The translations under genes and the position numbers were made by a program. From Bimastos eiseni (Eukaryota > Annelida > Clitellata > Crassiclitellata > Lumbricidae), in contig OY365811.1 in the NCBI GenBank assembly GCA_959347315.1, forward strand, positions 43,306,991-43,370,990: DNA of 64,000 nt, given 5' to 3'. Below, in pieces: positions 1 to 12,070 of this stretch (position 1 is the first letter of the stretch; the number at the start of each line of letters is the position of its first letter). The notes below the pieces were generated by a model. The model was not told the origin of the DNA. It worked only from the letters and a program-made list of their open reading frames with translations, and ran no database searches.

Positions 1-599
1 CTGTTTTAATAATGTGAGATATAAGATTCTAGAGGAAAGGTGATTGGCAGAGTAGACTTAAACGGATTAATGTTGGATGATAAGGAACGATGTTGGACGA
101 ACCGAAAATGTGCTGTCAGACTGTACTTGTAATCATACTGCGACTAGTCAGTTTGAAGTAAAGGATAGATATTATTATTATTATTATTATTTAAAACACA
201 ATAATTTATTACTGCATGATTTAGTAGTCTACTTGACAAAAAAATGCGCTATAAAACGAAACATTTATTGCATGGCGAAACGATTGTGCTCAGAAACCTG
301 ATATTATAACAGTTTCGTTTTATTTCCATTCACAAGTTTGTTTTATTTGTCTTTTACGGTTCGTTTTTAATTTCTTGCGTATCATAAAGCGATTGGCCTT
401 GCGTTTTTTTATATTTTGATGCTTTATAGTGTCGCTAGGAAATATGTAATGTTTTGAATAGCCATCATCCATTTAAAATAAGTTGGTATAACCTTAGATT
501 ACGATACGTTTAGCTTACTATGTGCACCATTCTTCGATGTGCACGGCGTGATTCTGCAACATGTGTGCAAGTCCCAGCGTGGAATGCATTACTGGATTG

Positions 600-640
600 T
601 TGTTGCAGTTTAACGACACTTTGTGATAGTTCAAGTTGGT
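600..640 (+). repeat. Partial copy of dispersed repeat family R1
   Basis: The stretch reads GTTGCAGTTTAACGACACT followed by TTGTGATAG. This is the left part of a repeat found about sixteen times in the window; the fullest copy is at 54110-54232. Only the segment around the TTTAACGACACT core is preserved here. Confidence 0.55.
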
Positions 641-710
641 TTGATATTGACATTCGGATATTGGATATTCGGTATGGAAAGCCGCATGTCAAATTCATAT
701 ATAAAAATTA

Positions 711-1075
711 TTAATAATTTCACATTTCTACACACATTGTGCAAGCAAAAACAACCCAATTCAACAGTCAAAAACATAGGTTTTCAGAAAATGATCACAA
801 ACTGATTTAATGAGGTGGGTAATATTTGGGTTGAAACATGGGGAAATGCTATTTTCACACATTATCTCACTATAGTTGGTGAAGAATGAGTGTTTTTCTT
901 CTAATCATTAGTAACACACCTAGGCTATCATAAAATAATAAGAAACTGATTTGGGTAAATGGGTAAGATTTGGGTCGAAACACGGGGAAAGCCATTTTCA
1001 CAAATCATCTCAATATAGTTACTCAATCATTGTTTCCCCGTGTTTTGACCTAAATCTTACCCACTCATTTGGGTC
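711..1075. repeat. Dispersed repeat R3 with internal direct and inverted copies
   Basis: The segment at about 711-860 (ATTTC, then CTACACACATTGT, GCAAGCAAAAAC, and CACAAACTGAT with AATGAGGTGGG) recurs at 40440-40560. Inside the block, 828-895 and 955-1025 are diverged direct copies built on GGGTAATATTTGGGTTGAAAC. The segment 1028-1075 is an inverted copy of the same motif. The element may be a non-autonomous foldback transposon. No coding capacity was seen. Confidence 0.5.
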
Positions 1076-1287
1076 TTTTGAGTTCCTATGATTATGCAGA
1101 TTGCATCATAATTTATGAGCATGACTCAAACATTTCTCTTGAATTGGTGCTTTATGAATTTTTTATTACAAATTACAAGCTTCACGTAGAGGCTTCAGTT
1201 AATATGCAAAAAATTACAACCTTTTTCATTTATTTTTCTTTAGGCTGACAACATTTCACTTACTTCGTCAGTCTTGTCGTGATTAAA

Positions 1288-3794
1288 ATGCTGCCACCCA
1301 AATCTCATCACTGCGATACTGAATATCGGCGAAGTTTCAAGAAGTCGCGTTTTAATTGTTCTGCCACGACTTACCAACGCAACCTCGACTTTCGGACGGA
1401 ACAGAAGAGACGGTTCGTCGAACACAACCCAGAACCATTTGCGTGGGACCCGGAGGACATTGATTCGGATCCAGGGTCAGACTGGAGCTGCGAGGATCTC
1501 GGCAGAACCAACCGATTGACCCACACTCAGTACAAACACGAAAAACTGAATCGTTTGTACGATAAACGAATGAATGGTAAAGATTTGGGGAAGAGCCGTG
1601 GAGGGGAAGTTCAAACGGCATCTAATCGACTTAGGCACGATGATAGTCGCCAGCAATCTGAAGGTGAGAAGGATGAAACGGATGAGGAAGAGGATGGAGT
1701 TTCGGGGAGCGACAGCGAGGATTCCGTTGTTCATGTAATAGAACCAGAGTTTGTGAAAGAACCAGCCAAAAGAACGGGTAAAAGTCTTCTGTTATTATTT
1801 ATTACTTCATATTATTTTGAAATGAACCACGTTGTTCCAATACTGGTCAATGGTTCAGTTTGTTGACATTTTGCTTCTTAAAGGAGCTGCATGAATTAAA
1901 TATTTGTCTCCATGCATGCAACAATTCTAGACTTTAGGGCAGATCGGATTCTGGTTCAATGTATTTGAGTGTAATATCTTTCGGTAACTGTTTGATTTAG
2001 ACAGATTCAGTTGAAACAGTAAATGAAACTATGGAGGAAAGTAAGTTTACACAAATGAGTGTGTTGCTGTTAATTTATTTAGCACCTGAACCTTGCAAAT
2101 GGGCTAAAACATATTTACAAAGCCAAACAGATGGAATTTAATGAACTTTCTATTAACTTTTTGTGGTAGTTTCTTACTGCTGCACTACATATATTGTCGT
2201 AATCTCAATTACAATGGGCAGCAAGGATTTAAGATATAATATACCAGTGAGAACAGGTTGTAACTATTTCATCAGATGGATGTGCATAGACTAATAATAC
2301 TGATAATTATAATAATATTATGGCCTTGAAGGGGCACTATATAAAATTTCTGTAATGATACTAACAAATTTAATTTATAATTATAATGGGTATAATTATA
2401 TAGCTCCTTAGCTGTGTGTTTTCTGTACATATAAGACATTTTGATTGTTTCGATGTGTTGGTAAAGCCGGAGTGATTAGATTTTTCCCGTTCGTTGTGTG
2501 ATTCTGTTAGTTTCCGCTCCTCGTCCGGTTGCCAACAAGCAGACTCAGACGGATAGAGATGGAAAGCATCGACAGGAGAAGAAGTCATCTCTTGCTCCGT
2601 TTCTTCCATATGGATATGAAGCCAATGTAAAGGAAACGGGAAAGAAGCAGACGCACAACGTACGAGCGGCAGGAGAAGTAAATGAGCTACATATCTCTTT
2701 GTTTTGTTACTTTACATTTGGTAAACGAATTCATTCATTACAAGGATCGATATAGCACCCCTTCTAGGTTATTAGTCAGGAGCGCTTCTGACTCCAGCGC
2801 GGTTGTGCGTTGGACATTAGTAATATTCATTTCATTTTCTCTTCTCTGTGAGGCTTGCGCCGACGATGAGGCCTCAGCGAAATGTCTCCATATAGTTCTG
2901 TCTCTAGCAATTTAAACCGTCTCTCTCATATCCTCGTTTGCTGTCCTCAGTTCTTCTCTAACGTTGTCCATCCAGGTTTTGTCTGTCTCGCTTGACTTCT
3001 TTCTCCCTCTGGTGATATAGATGTTACTAATTAAAAACAATGATCATAATAAAGAAAACTTTATTAGAATCGAGTTTGAACAATAATGGATCCTTGCATA
3101 GAAGAATCAAACGATAAGAAACGTAGAAGACACTAACTCTTTACGACGCCGATATATATTTTGGTTCCAACCCTGGTCAATATTAGACTTTGAGGCAGGT
3201 CGGATTCTGCTTCAATGTATGTGAATCTGATAGCCTTCTGTCGCTCTCTGATCATAAATGACCATGCCAAATCAACCAAAAGCTGTTGGATTTAAACAGT
3301 TCCAGTTGAAACAGTAAATGAGGAAAGTAAGTTGACACAAGTGAGTGTGTTGCTCTTAATTTATCTAGTATCTGACCCTTGCAGAAAACCGGGGCACACA
3401 AACCACAAAGTTAGCCAAATCCTTCATGTTTTAAAAAGTTAAAAAAGTATTGATGAACGTCCAGCTAAGATGTCTCATAAGCATCTAACTTACCCAACAG
3501 GTCTATCCATCTGCACTGAGGGCTCAGAAGAACCGAAGAACAACTGACCAACAGATTCACAACCGTGGAAAGCACGGTCAACCCAACCGCCTTCGACCTA
3601 CGACCTCACAACCAGTTGGAATATTTATCCACTCCGACGATTTCGAAGAACCGGATTGGGTGACGGAATACGACCGGAATTTCCAACTCTACGACCAAAA
3701 CGAATACAAGAAGCGACCAGATAGCGCGCGAGTTCATGCAAACGAGTTAGTGCCGCAGCTTTCCGGCAAAGCTCGCAGAAAGACTCACAGTTAA
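1288..3794 (+). CDS. CCSAP: CCSAP orthologue (centriole, cilia and spindle-associated protein)
   Basis: Proposed exons are 1288-1777, 2511-2677 and 3501-3794, joined with phases 1 and 0, giving 316 residues; human CCSAP has about 270. I recognise three conserved blocks. The N-terminal block (residues 11-47) starts TEYRRSFKK and ends FAWDPED, matching human SEYMKRYQ...LWDDWG. A central block at residues 193-232 reads PFLPYGYE, then QTHNV and SALRAQKNRR, matching human PFALYGWGEKQ...THNV...SALRAKNRR. A C-terminal DWVTEYDRNF (272-280) matches human PWMTEYMRCY. The start is the first ATG before the N-terminal block. An acceptor-like TTTCTTTAG at about 1242 suggests a 5' UTR intron. Donors are G|GTAAAA and GAA|GTAAAT. 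The region between the N-terminal and central blocks is acidic and serine-rich. The family associates with centrioles, spindle microtubules and cilia. Exon 3 is seen only by reading past the splice site. Confidence 0.88.
1930..2105 (+). repeat. Intron segment duplicated at 3182-3385, with a possible small exon
   Basis: This stretch and 3182-3385 share blocks such as GACTTTAGGGCAGATCGGAT, CAGTTGAAACAGTAAATGA, GGAAAGTAAGTT and GAGTGTGTTGCT. In the first copy a 40-base segment (2001-2040) is flanked by TTTGATTTAG and GTAAGT and could be a small exon. Its phase (0 in, 1 out) does not fit the main CCSAP exon 1 donor. It would fit an alternative donor CAT|GTAATA near 1734. The second copy has lost the acceptor AG. 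Confidence 0.5.
2815..3010 (-). mobile_element. LINE 3'-end fragment (family L-b) in CCSAP intron 2
   Basis: Read on the minus strand this encodes TWMDNVREEL, then ARDR.IWRHFAEASSSAQA. The pattern recurs in the plus-strand fragments at 25345-25805 and 33236-33470 and is typical of the C-terminal tail of non-LTR retrotransposon ORF2 proteins. The frame is broken by a stop, so this is a dead copy. Confidence 0.6.
3182..3385 (+). repeat. Second copy of the duplicated CCSAP intron segment
   Basis: Diverged direct copy of 1930-2105. It keeps CAGTTGAAACAGTAAATGA and GGAAAGTAAGTT but reads TTTAAAC where the first copy has TTTAGAC. Confidence 0.5.
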
Positions 3795-6397
3795 GATTCT
3801 CATTTTGAAAGGTGACTTGCGACTCGTTTTGTCTAAGATATTTATTTGTTGTAAGCTACTTGTAAATCGTTGTCACAGTGTGTTGAGCAGTTATCAAATT
3901 ATGGATTTGTTTTGTTTTTCGAAGTCATCTGCAAGAAGTTGATTATTTTAATACATGAATATTATATGGATTGTGTAATATTAGGAGAACGGTTTCTTGT
4001 CTCATGAAGTAGTATTTTTATAAATGTTTTTGTTATTTTTATGCATTTATGATGTAAAACTCATCTTACTTTCCTACATTCTAGTTTTTAGCATATGATG
4101 TGGTTGTTTTACTGTAGGTAATTGTGTTGACATGCTTTGTTGGTGAATTTGTGCAATCAAACTGACTTATGAATGAGATATATTGTAATCAAAATTTCCC
4201 ATGAGAGTAATCATAATGGTAATATCGATATTGTTTCCTCTGGACCTGGGCACTTAACTATGGTCTCCTCATCTTCTTTCTACTCCTCTCTTAAAACTGT
4301 CCTCTTTGGCCGTGGTTGGACTGGGAGTGCCTTCAAGTAGATTTCTGGAAGGGGTGCTATATCAAGTTTCCTTGATTGATTTCTAAGCAGTATTTATACT
4401 TAACAATGAGCTGAATTGGTTTTCCAATCACTTAGTACACATTCGTCATTAGAGCTTTAAAAGTTAAGTAACAGACACCAGCTTATTCATGGGTGCTGGA
4501 TCTTGCCAGTGATACCAAGAACAGGCAAGTCTGGTTGGTTGTTGGGTATCGTTGGTCGTAGTTTTGACTGCTTGTCAGAAAACCATGTATCTAGAGACCA
4601 ATACTGGGAAAATTGTAGATGTGTAAGTGAAAAGGTTGATTTTCGAAATTGTTGAAGTATTGCAATAATTGATATTGTTTTGTGCTTCCGGTGTTTTGGT
4701 GTGAAATGTTGTAACCGGTAAGCCAGTTAAAGCAAATACGCTCTAAAATTGCTTCATCTTATTTCCGAAATTTGATACCGCCCTTCGTTCAACATCTTTT
4801 GCTCAGAAGTGCATACACACTCCTTGGCGGCACAGTTGCAGTTGTACTGCAGAGCAATGGTGTGTGAAGGACTTGCTCAAGGTCCCTACACAGTGACGCC
4901 CCGGACGAGGCTCGAACCCGCACGCTCAGCACACACTGAACGTTACGGGCTGACCGCTCTAATCGATCGGCCACTGCCACACCGCCCGATGTTCCCACTG
5001 ATATTGTACACTGAGCTCTTTTCATTAGAGGCAAAGAGTAAAGCAATGTAAATATTAACACTGTTGATGGTTTTGAATGTATATATCTGGCAATTTATAT
5101 AACACCTTTGGATACATTCTAGAATTCTGATAAAACTGCACCACAGTAAGCTATAATTGTTGTTTAACACGTCGGCACAACATAGCGATCACAAGGGAAC
5201 AAGGTGTGGAGGAGCACTGCTTGTGGCGGCTCGTGAAAGTCAGCTCGGTTCCTTTTGGTGGTTATGTCGGCGCCCTTGCAGCGGTTAGGGCTGCGTTTAC
5301 GGCACCTTATAAATCGGCGTTATTATTATTATTAAGGTAGTGGATTATACACAGCAGACATCTGTCAGTAACTTTAGCATTGGATGTAATGTATGCACTT
5401 CTTAACTTTGGAATGAGAGCAGCATAAAATAGTTATTCAGTTATTTGAGAAGGATTTACTGGTGCAATTTACGAAGTTCGTGCTCCCTTTCTGTGAATGG
5501 CCAGAATCAAGCGAAAATATTGGTGGGTGCAGTATTTGGGGGAATATTCAGAGCGTTGAATAAGTCTATTTGTTGAAATAAAACACAACAGACCTCTTAA
5601 CCACCACAGTTATTTATTTATAGATCCATAACTTACTACGTGTGCATTATTTTTGGGGAATCCGATGCTTCGAACTTGCAGGACAAAAAAGTTAAAATGG
5701 AACAAATATTCAGAGATCACGTAAATACAAATCAGTTCGAACAAGAAAACAGAAGACGGGTCAGAAACTCCGTTCAGATTTGAAGGCACAACTCTCAGAC
5801 TACACCCTTTTATTATTTCACAGAAAAGGCTAAATTCGTTCCACATAAATTTTCTTATGCATTCGTCTGTCGAAGAGCCACTACGATTCTAGAGCCTCTG
5901 ATACCAGACACTTCATGCAAGGTTGGTCGTGAAAAATCATCTCAAAAAGATTTTACAAAGTTACTAAAACAGAAATATTCTAGATCTCTAGCCAACACAG
6001 GATAAGTGTGCTAAAATTATTAAGAACTATTTTGTGCCCAATTAATTCCAGATAAATAGGAGTAACATTTATACCCAAGACAGAGGATTTAACTCTGCCA
6101 ACTTCTTTCAGGAGGTGTCCAAAAGGTGTAAGTGCATTTATATCCAAGCCATGCAGTGTTCTCTGAGCATCTTTTAAAACATACAAATCGTCTTTGCATG
6201 ATTGAAATCGCCCGGAGCAGGCCACACAAAAAAGCCAGCATTCTATCATAGTGTTCGTCTTGAGCTCACACGTCTAAGATTAGGTCTTTGGCCGTGTTTT
6301 ACTAGCGTGTCTAATTGTTCCTTTTGAGTATGATGCAGTGGTAGTGGTAGCAAAGTCGATGTCTTGATCCAGTGCTTGTTTTGAATCTTCGGTGATC
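3795..6397. other. Intergenic region between CCSAP and cofilin
   Basis: No coding exon was recognised. It holds a tRNA-derived SINE (4789-4985) and a SINE-like segment at 5211-5330 ending GCACCTTATAAATCGGCG and ATT repeats; a related segment is at 24800-24860. A short repeat at about 4300-4370 (GCCGTGGTTGGACTGGGAG) recurs at 38490-38545. The right part should contain the 3' UTR of the minus-strand cofilin gene. Confidence 0.6.
4789..4985 (-). mobile_element. tRNA-derived SINE
   Basis: On the minus strand, TGGCCGATCGATTAGAGCGG resembles a pol III A box and GGTTCGAGCC is a B box, spaced as in a tRNA head. The body after it carries CTTGAGCAAGTCCTTCACAC. The reverse of this body pattern (GACTTTCTCAAGGTCCTTAC) is also seen near 62540-62570, so at least two copies are present. 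It is not a functional tRNA: no clean cloverleaf is present. Confidence 0.65.
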
Positions 6398-9300
6398 CTA
6401 ATGTGCCACTTCGGTCCTAAGCAACACCTCCATCACGTTCGACCAAGCCAGGTCTCCATGGTCGCATGCTTGGACCTCCTTACCGATTCCACGAAGCGCC
6501 TTCCTCAATGCGTCTTTGCTAGTCGTGTAGAGCATTTTTTGTTTCACGGTTGCATCATCCGGACTCCTAAAGATGCCACACACAGTAAATATTGAATTTT
6601 CAAGTAAAATTCTAAAGCACCTTTTGGTACTTCTCAAAACCAAGCAGATATTGACTATACTGGTGGAAGAATCACACATTTATCAACACAGTCATCTTCC
6701 AATATTCACAAGAATTTTTAGGCATTAAAAACCTCTATAATGATACTGATTATTAGCATGAATGGTATTCTTCTACTGTCGCATGGCAAGTCAGCCCAAC
6801 CTGATGGAATAAGTGGCCATGAAATCCTCAGCCTCTTTTTCCATCAAGCGCTTAAAGTACATTGGTTCCATTTGTGCCATTGGGGTTTGCATTGTTAGGT
6901 TGGGAACACTTCTGACATAAGTTTCTCTTTAATTGATGCTTATATATGGTCACAATAACAATTATTATTAATCATTGTAATGGTAATTATTATTGAAACG
7001 AACCAGAGGAAGAAGACAAGCTTGCTGCGCTGTTGTCCGTCATTCAGTTGATACTGTGCATCGAAAATACCGTATCGACATTCCTTTAATGCCTCTGCCT
7101 CTTTCATATCCTCCACAAAATCATCATAAACCGCAGCTACATAAGAAACACATCAACACAGACATCACTGTTATTAAATTGTCGTTTTCTGCCAATATCC
7201 GTCCATTCTCCTAACTATCTCCCTGTATCAGATACAGGGAGAGTTAACAAGAAACAGATATAGAGACAGTGTTAGCAGAATGGAATTTACACCAAAACAA
7301 GTGACGTATTCCATCGATAATTACATCGACAGCGTGTGAGAATGTGGGGACCTATTTTGGAAACTCAATTTTTGCAAGCTATTTTTATTCAATTTCTCTG
7401 CATATGCTGCATCAATTTAGGTCAATTTTTTTCAGATTTATTTGAAAATGATGCAGAAATGCCACACATATAATTTTAGTGATATTAGTTTATTCAAGTA
7501 GTTTCTGGCATTTATGGGTCTACTCGTCACTGGGACAAAATGTACACACATAAATGCACATCAGTATGGACATTCTTTGGTGAACAGTGCTTGCGATAAA
7601 TCCAGGCTGCATGTAAAATGGGACAACGCTGAAAATCGTAAACTGACAAGCTATAAGAAAGGTCATGATCGGTTTGTTTGTTCTCACCAGGGGGCGCCGT
7701 CTTGAGTACCCTGATCTTTGTGAGGTCTTCGTTTAGAGAGTAGACGATGTATCTGAACTTGTGACCAAGTTTAATGTCATTGAATGTCGTTATACATTCG
7801 GATTGAACACCAACCCCAGATGTCTAGAAATAAACTCACCAGATTTTTATTATGCATTTATCAATGACGCATAGCAAATGGAGTAAAAGAACTAAAATGT
7901 ACCCACAAGCCCACAAGAAAACCCTTTAAAGAAGGGATCAAACCCAGGTTCTCCGAGTCACAAGGCAAGTGCACTAACCATTCGGTCTCTGTGTCTCATT
8001 AACTCTTGACATGTGGTTGTTCCAATGAATAAACGTACGAGTTTCATGAATGCGTGAGTGAAAATGAACATTGGGAAATTAGAGCACAATTTTATATGGC
8101 ATGAGAAAATTTACTTCAACATAGGATCCAGTCAAGGTTTGGAGCAGAGTGCTGTCGCAATAGATTGTAATAAGCAACTTTTATTTGGCCAGTGTCTCCT
8201 GCACAACTCAGTGTTCAATGGAATCAACTTTGCAGCAAGTGTTTAACCAAAATTCAGGATTTGAAGACCAGATCAGAGGATATTCACTTATAGAATGTTA
8301 TGATAAAGTAATATGCTGCATACCCTCACTCAACCAGAATGGATACAAATTCAAGAAACCCAAAGACAAGTGTGGATGCAAGAATTCATCTACTTTGGAG
8401 GTCAAGAAGGAAAATTGAGAAATCTTTGTTACCAAAATGCTGACAGCATAAAATTCCATTTCTTAATAGCATTATATCTGGAAATTCTCCACTTTAACAC
8501 TCCCTGCAGAGCTTCCAAGCGAAAATCATGACAGACTGGCATTGACACCGGTCTTGCGACAGTGTTTCCATGAGTACCAATGCACCAAGGCTCTCTGAAA
8601 TGAAACAAATGACACTAAAGTCAACAGCATACATGAAAAGTCTAAGTAGGATGATTATTACTTCTACTAGCTGTTAAAATCACGGGTTGGAAAATATAAT
8701 AGATCACGATTCAACCCATTTCTTCCCATTGCACAGAAAGGTTACAACTTGCGCCCCGAGGGCAACGAAATTGACCGGCCCTTGCAACCTTGTTTACACC
8801 ACCCGTATATTAGTAACGGCGATTCAATTTATTCAAAATCAAGTTTCATTCACTAAGTGTGAATTTCATGCCAATAACTGCAAATATACTTACATTACAC
8901 GATGAATTTAATTTTAATAACAGCAAATATATTTACCGAGACGTGAATAAAACATTTTTGAAACTCGAATTGGACATACTCAGACATGATGTTTAACCAA
9001 CTAACTCGTAAACAATAGCTATGTAGGTCAACAGCCAGCAACGTTTGCGCACTGTCCAATCACGCGCCTTGGTCACGTGATTTAGGTAATTATATAGATA
9101 GATCATAAATCATAATTATTTAATTTTATAATTATCATTTTTATTTATAATTACCATTATTTTTAAGAGGTAATTATTAAACCCCAAATCGAAAAGAATC
9201 AATTGATGGCGGCACTGAGCAGTTGCAAGTTAACGGCTAATTTAAAATGTCCCAGGTTTGTCCCTACGCAGTAAACATCTGATGGGAGAAGGATCAAACC

Positions 9301-11844
9301 CATATACTAACAGGTTACAAGGCATATTACACACTGTTATTGGGAAGATAGGCACCACTGAGGGGGAGGACTCGTCTGTCCATATATGCAGAGGTTAAGA
9401 AAAGTAAGGCTGCAAAATTAGAGCTTAGGTTCACTTAAATGACTGCACCTCTTACACAATTTAAAACCGCTACATGTGAAATATTTTTAATATTTCAATA
9501 AGCTCCAGAAAAAGTTACACTCAGAAATTTCTGTGACAGTCAATTTACATTACAGTAACTGTATTGGGAGTGTTTGTTGAACATCTCATGAGCCACGTTC
9601 AGTAATCGCAGAGACTACAAGAATGAATCACCGGCTTGACCTATATCAGAAACTAGGTCATGTGGGCAGAGCATGAAACATCAACCAATGACATAAGAGT
9701 TCAGAAGCACCAGTGCAAACCATAAAGAATATATTCGATTAAATAAAAATACCTCATACAATCATTAAATTTTAATATTTGGTTAGATAGAAATAACATT
9801 CTGGTATAGAATATCAACATAAAAACCATGCAGAACAGGAAGAAACCCAAAGGTTGATACAAAATAAGTTTTTCAGCTTCACTAACAATATTAATCTAAT
9901 AAATGATAAATATGCAATAATAATTAATTGCTTAATCGATGCATCAATCAAATACTCTTTATAAAGTTTATAAAGAAATACTTGTGACCAAAAAATGTGA
10001 CTGGTAGATATTATTTCTCTTTCACTCAATAACTGATTCTCTCTCTCAACCAAACAACCTCTCTATTTACCTCCTACTCTGAACAGTACTATGGAAGAAT
10101 TTATATTCCATTAAAAAACTCCACAACCAAAAAAATCTTTAATATTCCAACTGCAACTAATTTAGCATTGTATTGCATTTTTAAAGAGCCTTTACTTAGT
10201 AGGGAGAACCGTTCAGAAGCGCTGCCAGTGTGAAAGGCCCCATGAAAAAGGATGAGAGACTGTCAAACAGAATTGTGGACAGTCAAGTCACGTTACTTGC
10301 AAGTGATCACTTCAACATGAAGGATAATGTTAACATAAGTTGAACAACATGTAATATTATATAATGTTAACTACTGGAACAAAGGTATGTTAAGCAATAA
10401 AAAGGTTCAGATTCATGCTATTAATATTCTAATTCAAGAACATCAGCTTCTAAAGGGAACCTAGGCTCAGTCATAAGCTATTTAGTGGCCATTATTTCCA
10501 TGATCCGTTCTCCAATTGTTCTACATCAGTCTCTCTCTCTCTCTCTGTCTTTCTCCCTCTCTCTATCTCTTCTCTCTCAACATCTGGTTCCTCCTATAAA
10601 CTGCCATAAACACCCAAAACACAGTACTTAACTATGACTCTTTGTAAAATACAGTTAGGACAGAGTGTGACTGTATGTATCTTGTGTGGCAGCTTCCTTT
10701 TAACCCCTCCCTGGTTATCATCTCATTCACTACCCATCTTCTCAACCAACTCGATAAACTCATGCTTTAACAATAACAACTAGAAGAAGAAAAAAACTAA
10801 ATCAAAGTTTGTTATTTGAAAAACAAAGCATGCACAACAAAAAACACAGAAGTGGCAGAAACAATGAAGTTACCAACATTAAAAACTCATGCAGGACTGG
10901 CACTCCATCTTCTGTGATGAAACAAACGATGCGAGGATCTTTTAGTGAACGGGCAACAAAACTCAAGCAACGACTTACCACGTCAAGGGTCCCAGATGAA
11001 CCAAGAAAGATGAATCGAAAAATTGTCAATGGTACATGAAATATGGAAAAAATTCCATTCAAAAATAATGAAAATACTCACAGGTCTGAATCTCTGTGTT
11101 CGTTAAAAATTAGTTGCATCGAGGCAAAGTAGTTCCCATACACACTGTGTGCATTTACATGTATGTCTTACTAATCTCTGTCCTTTCATAATATCTGGCG
11201 CATACACACCGTTAAAACACTCTTCATATGCGTCCCAAGGGTCATTTAGGGTCAGTTTAAGCATTATGTGGTATGTTAGGGTCAGGGTAAGTATCATTTT
11301 TAGATATATGCAATAAACCTTCTCCGTGTGTTGAGTAGTCGAATATTCAGCCGCAGAAGCACCACGCGTCTATCTTACACCTGCTACTCAAAAACCGTAT
11401 ATGCAATGCAATAAGGCCACTAGCAACATTTCCGGCATTTTTCTCTCTCACATAATCATGTAGACCTCTGCCCTCAGCAACCTCAATGCGCCATAACGCC
11501 CATCTTAGACATAACAACGAGATCACGTTCTACACAGTGGTGTAACAGAACATGCGAACAGTGGCAATTTACTACTTTTCTCGGTTATGCGATGCTTAAC
11601 ATAAATGCGCTGCATAAATCGCAATGCTACAACTTCATTACACAACTTCGACAATATAATAAACTGGTCCTACATAAGTTTTGTTGGTTTAAACAAAAAT
11701 GCCAAGCCGTAGAATCATCGCGCTATATAAACTGACCAACGCGCATCAGTCTAGACATCGCAAATTCCGCAAGAATAAAATATTTAGACAAAAATTAAAG
11801 CGATGGATAAACGCAAATAGATTTTAAATTCATCTTCTCACCAT
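6398..11844 (-). CDS. ADF/cofilin actin-severing protein (exon 2 not located)
   Basis: Minus-strand exons: ATG-only coding exon 11842-11844 with donor GTGAGA, exon 7004-7136, and terminal exon 6398-6566. The third exon encodes AVYDDFVEDMKEAEALKECR, then YGIFDAQYQLNDGQQRSKLV and FFLW. The last encodes SPDDATVKQKMLYTTSKDAL, then RKALRGIGKEVQA and ends TEVAH. The tryptophan codon is split TG|G across the intron, the same place as in vertebrate cofilin genes (FW|APESAP). An intron directly after the start codon is also characteristic of this family. The family binds G- and F-actin and severs filaments; the KMLYTTSKDALRKAL segment is the long actin-binding helix region. The N-terminal exon (about 45 residues) should lie between 7137 and 11841, entering in phase 0 and leaving in phase 1. 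I could not find it, so it is diverged, split, missing or overlooked. Confidence 0.82.
7211..7245. repeat. Short perfect palindrome
   Basis: TCTCCCTGTATCAGATACAG followed by GGAGA reads the same on both strands. It lies in the putative cofilin intron next to exon 7004-7136. It may be a residue of a foldback element. Confidence 0.5.
7921..7992 (-). mobile_element. tRNA-derived SINE head
   Basis: The minus strand reads GAATGGTTAGTGCACTTGCC, then TTGTGACTCGGAGAACCTGG and GTTTGATCCC. This is an A-box/B-box layout like a tRNA-derived SINE with a degenerate 3' half. A more decayed relative lies at about 9270-9345 (GGATCAAACCC and ACAAGGCATATTACACACTG on the plus strand). Confidence 0.6.
9270..9345 (-). 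mobile_element. Degenerate tRNA-derived SINE
   Basis: The plus strand contains GGATCAAACCCATATACTAA and CAGGTTACAAGGCATATTAC, the reverse complement of the SINE head at 7921-7992 with many substitutions. Confidence 0.45.
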
Positions 11845-12070
11845 TTTTAATATATTCTGCCTAAAATTTGTAGGAAAAACAAGAAAAACGAAGTGGTGAA
11901 CAACGCCTAACACTCAACACCGCCGACCGACAGAAAGACCAGATTGATTGACAGTTCCAAACTTCTAGGCTAAACTTATGTATCACTCCGCGGCGGTAAA
12001 TACAACGCGCATTTTCATTGGTCGCAAGGTCGAACGGCGCATAAAACAGGCACTACCATTGGTTTAGCTA
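11845..12070 (-). promoter_or_regulatory. Putative cofilin promoter and 5' UTR
   Basis: Upstream of the minus-strand start codon the DNA is comparatively GC- and CpG-rich. Read on the minus strand it carries two CCAAT boxes, ACCAATGG (about 12056-12063) and ACCAATG (about 12016-12023), followed by a pyrimidine-rich stretch (CTTTCTGTCGGTCGGCGG). The ATG at 11842-11844 sits directly before a splice donor. The transcription start was not determined. Confidence 0.5.

Noticed and set aside
4898..4985. Possible functional tRNA gene on the minus strand
   Set aside because: A and B boxes are present but the arms do not pair well, and a SINE-like body follows.
8440..8640. Minus-strand stretch considered as cofilin exon 2
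   Set aside because: It ends in phase 2 instead of the required phase 1, and the residues match cofilin poorly.
10802..11062. Minus-strand frame with TIFRFIFLGSSGTLDV considered as cofilin exon 2
   Set aside because: The weak likeness to the KYRYIIFKI region is not supported by a matching acceptor or by phase.
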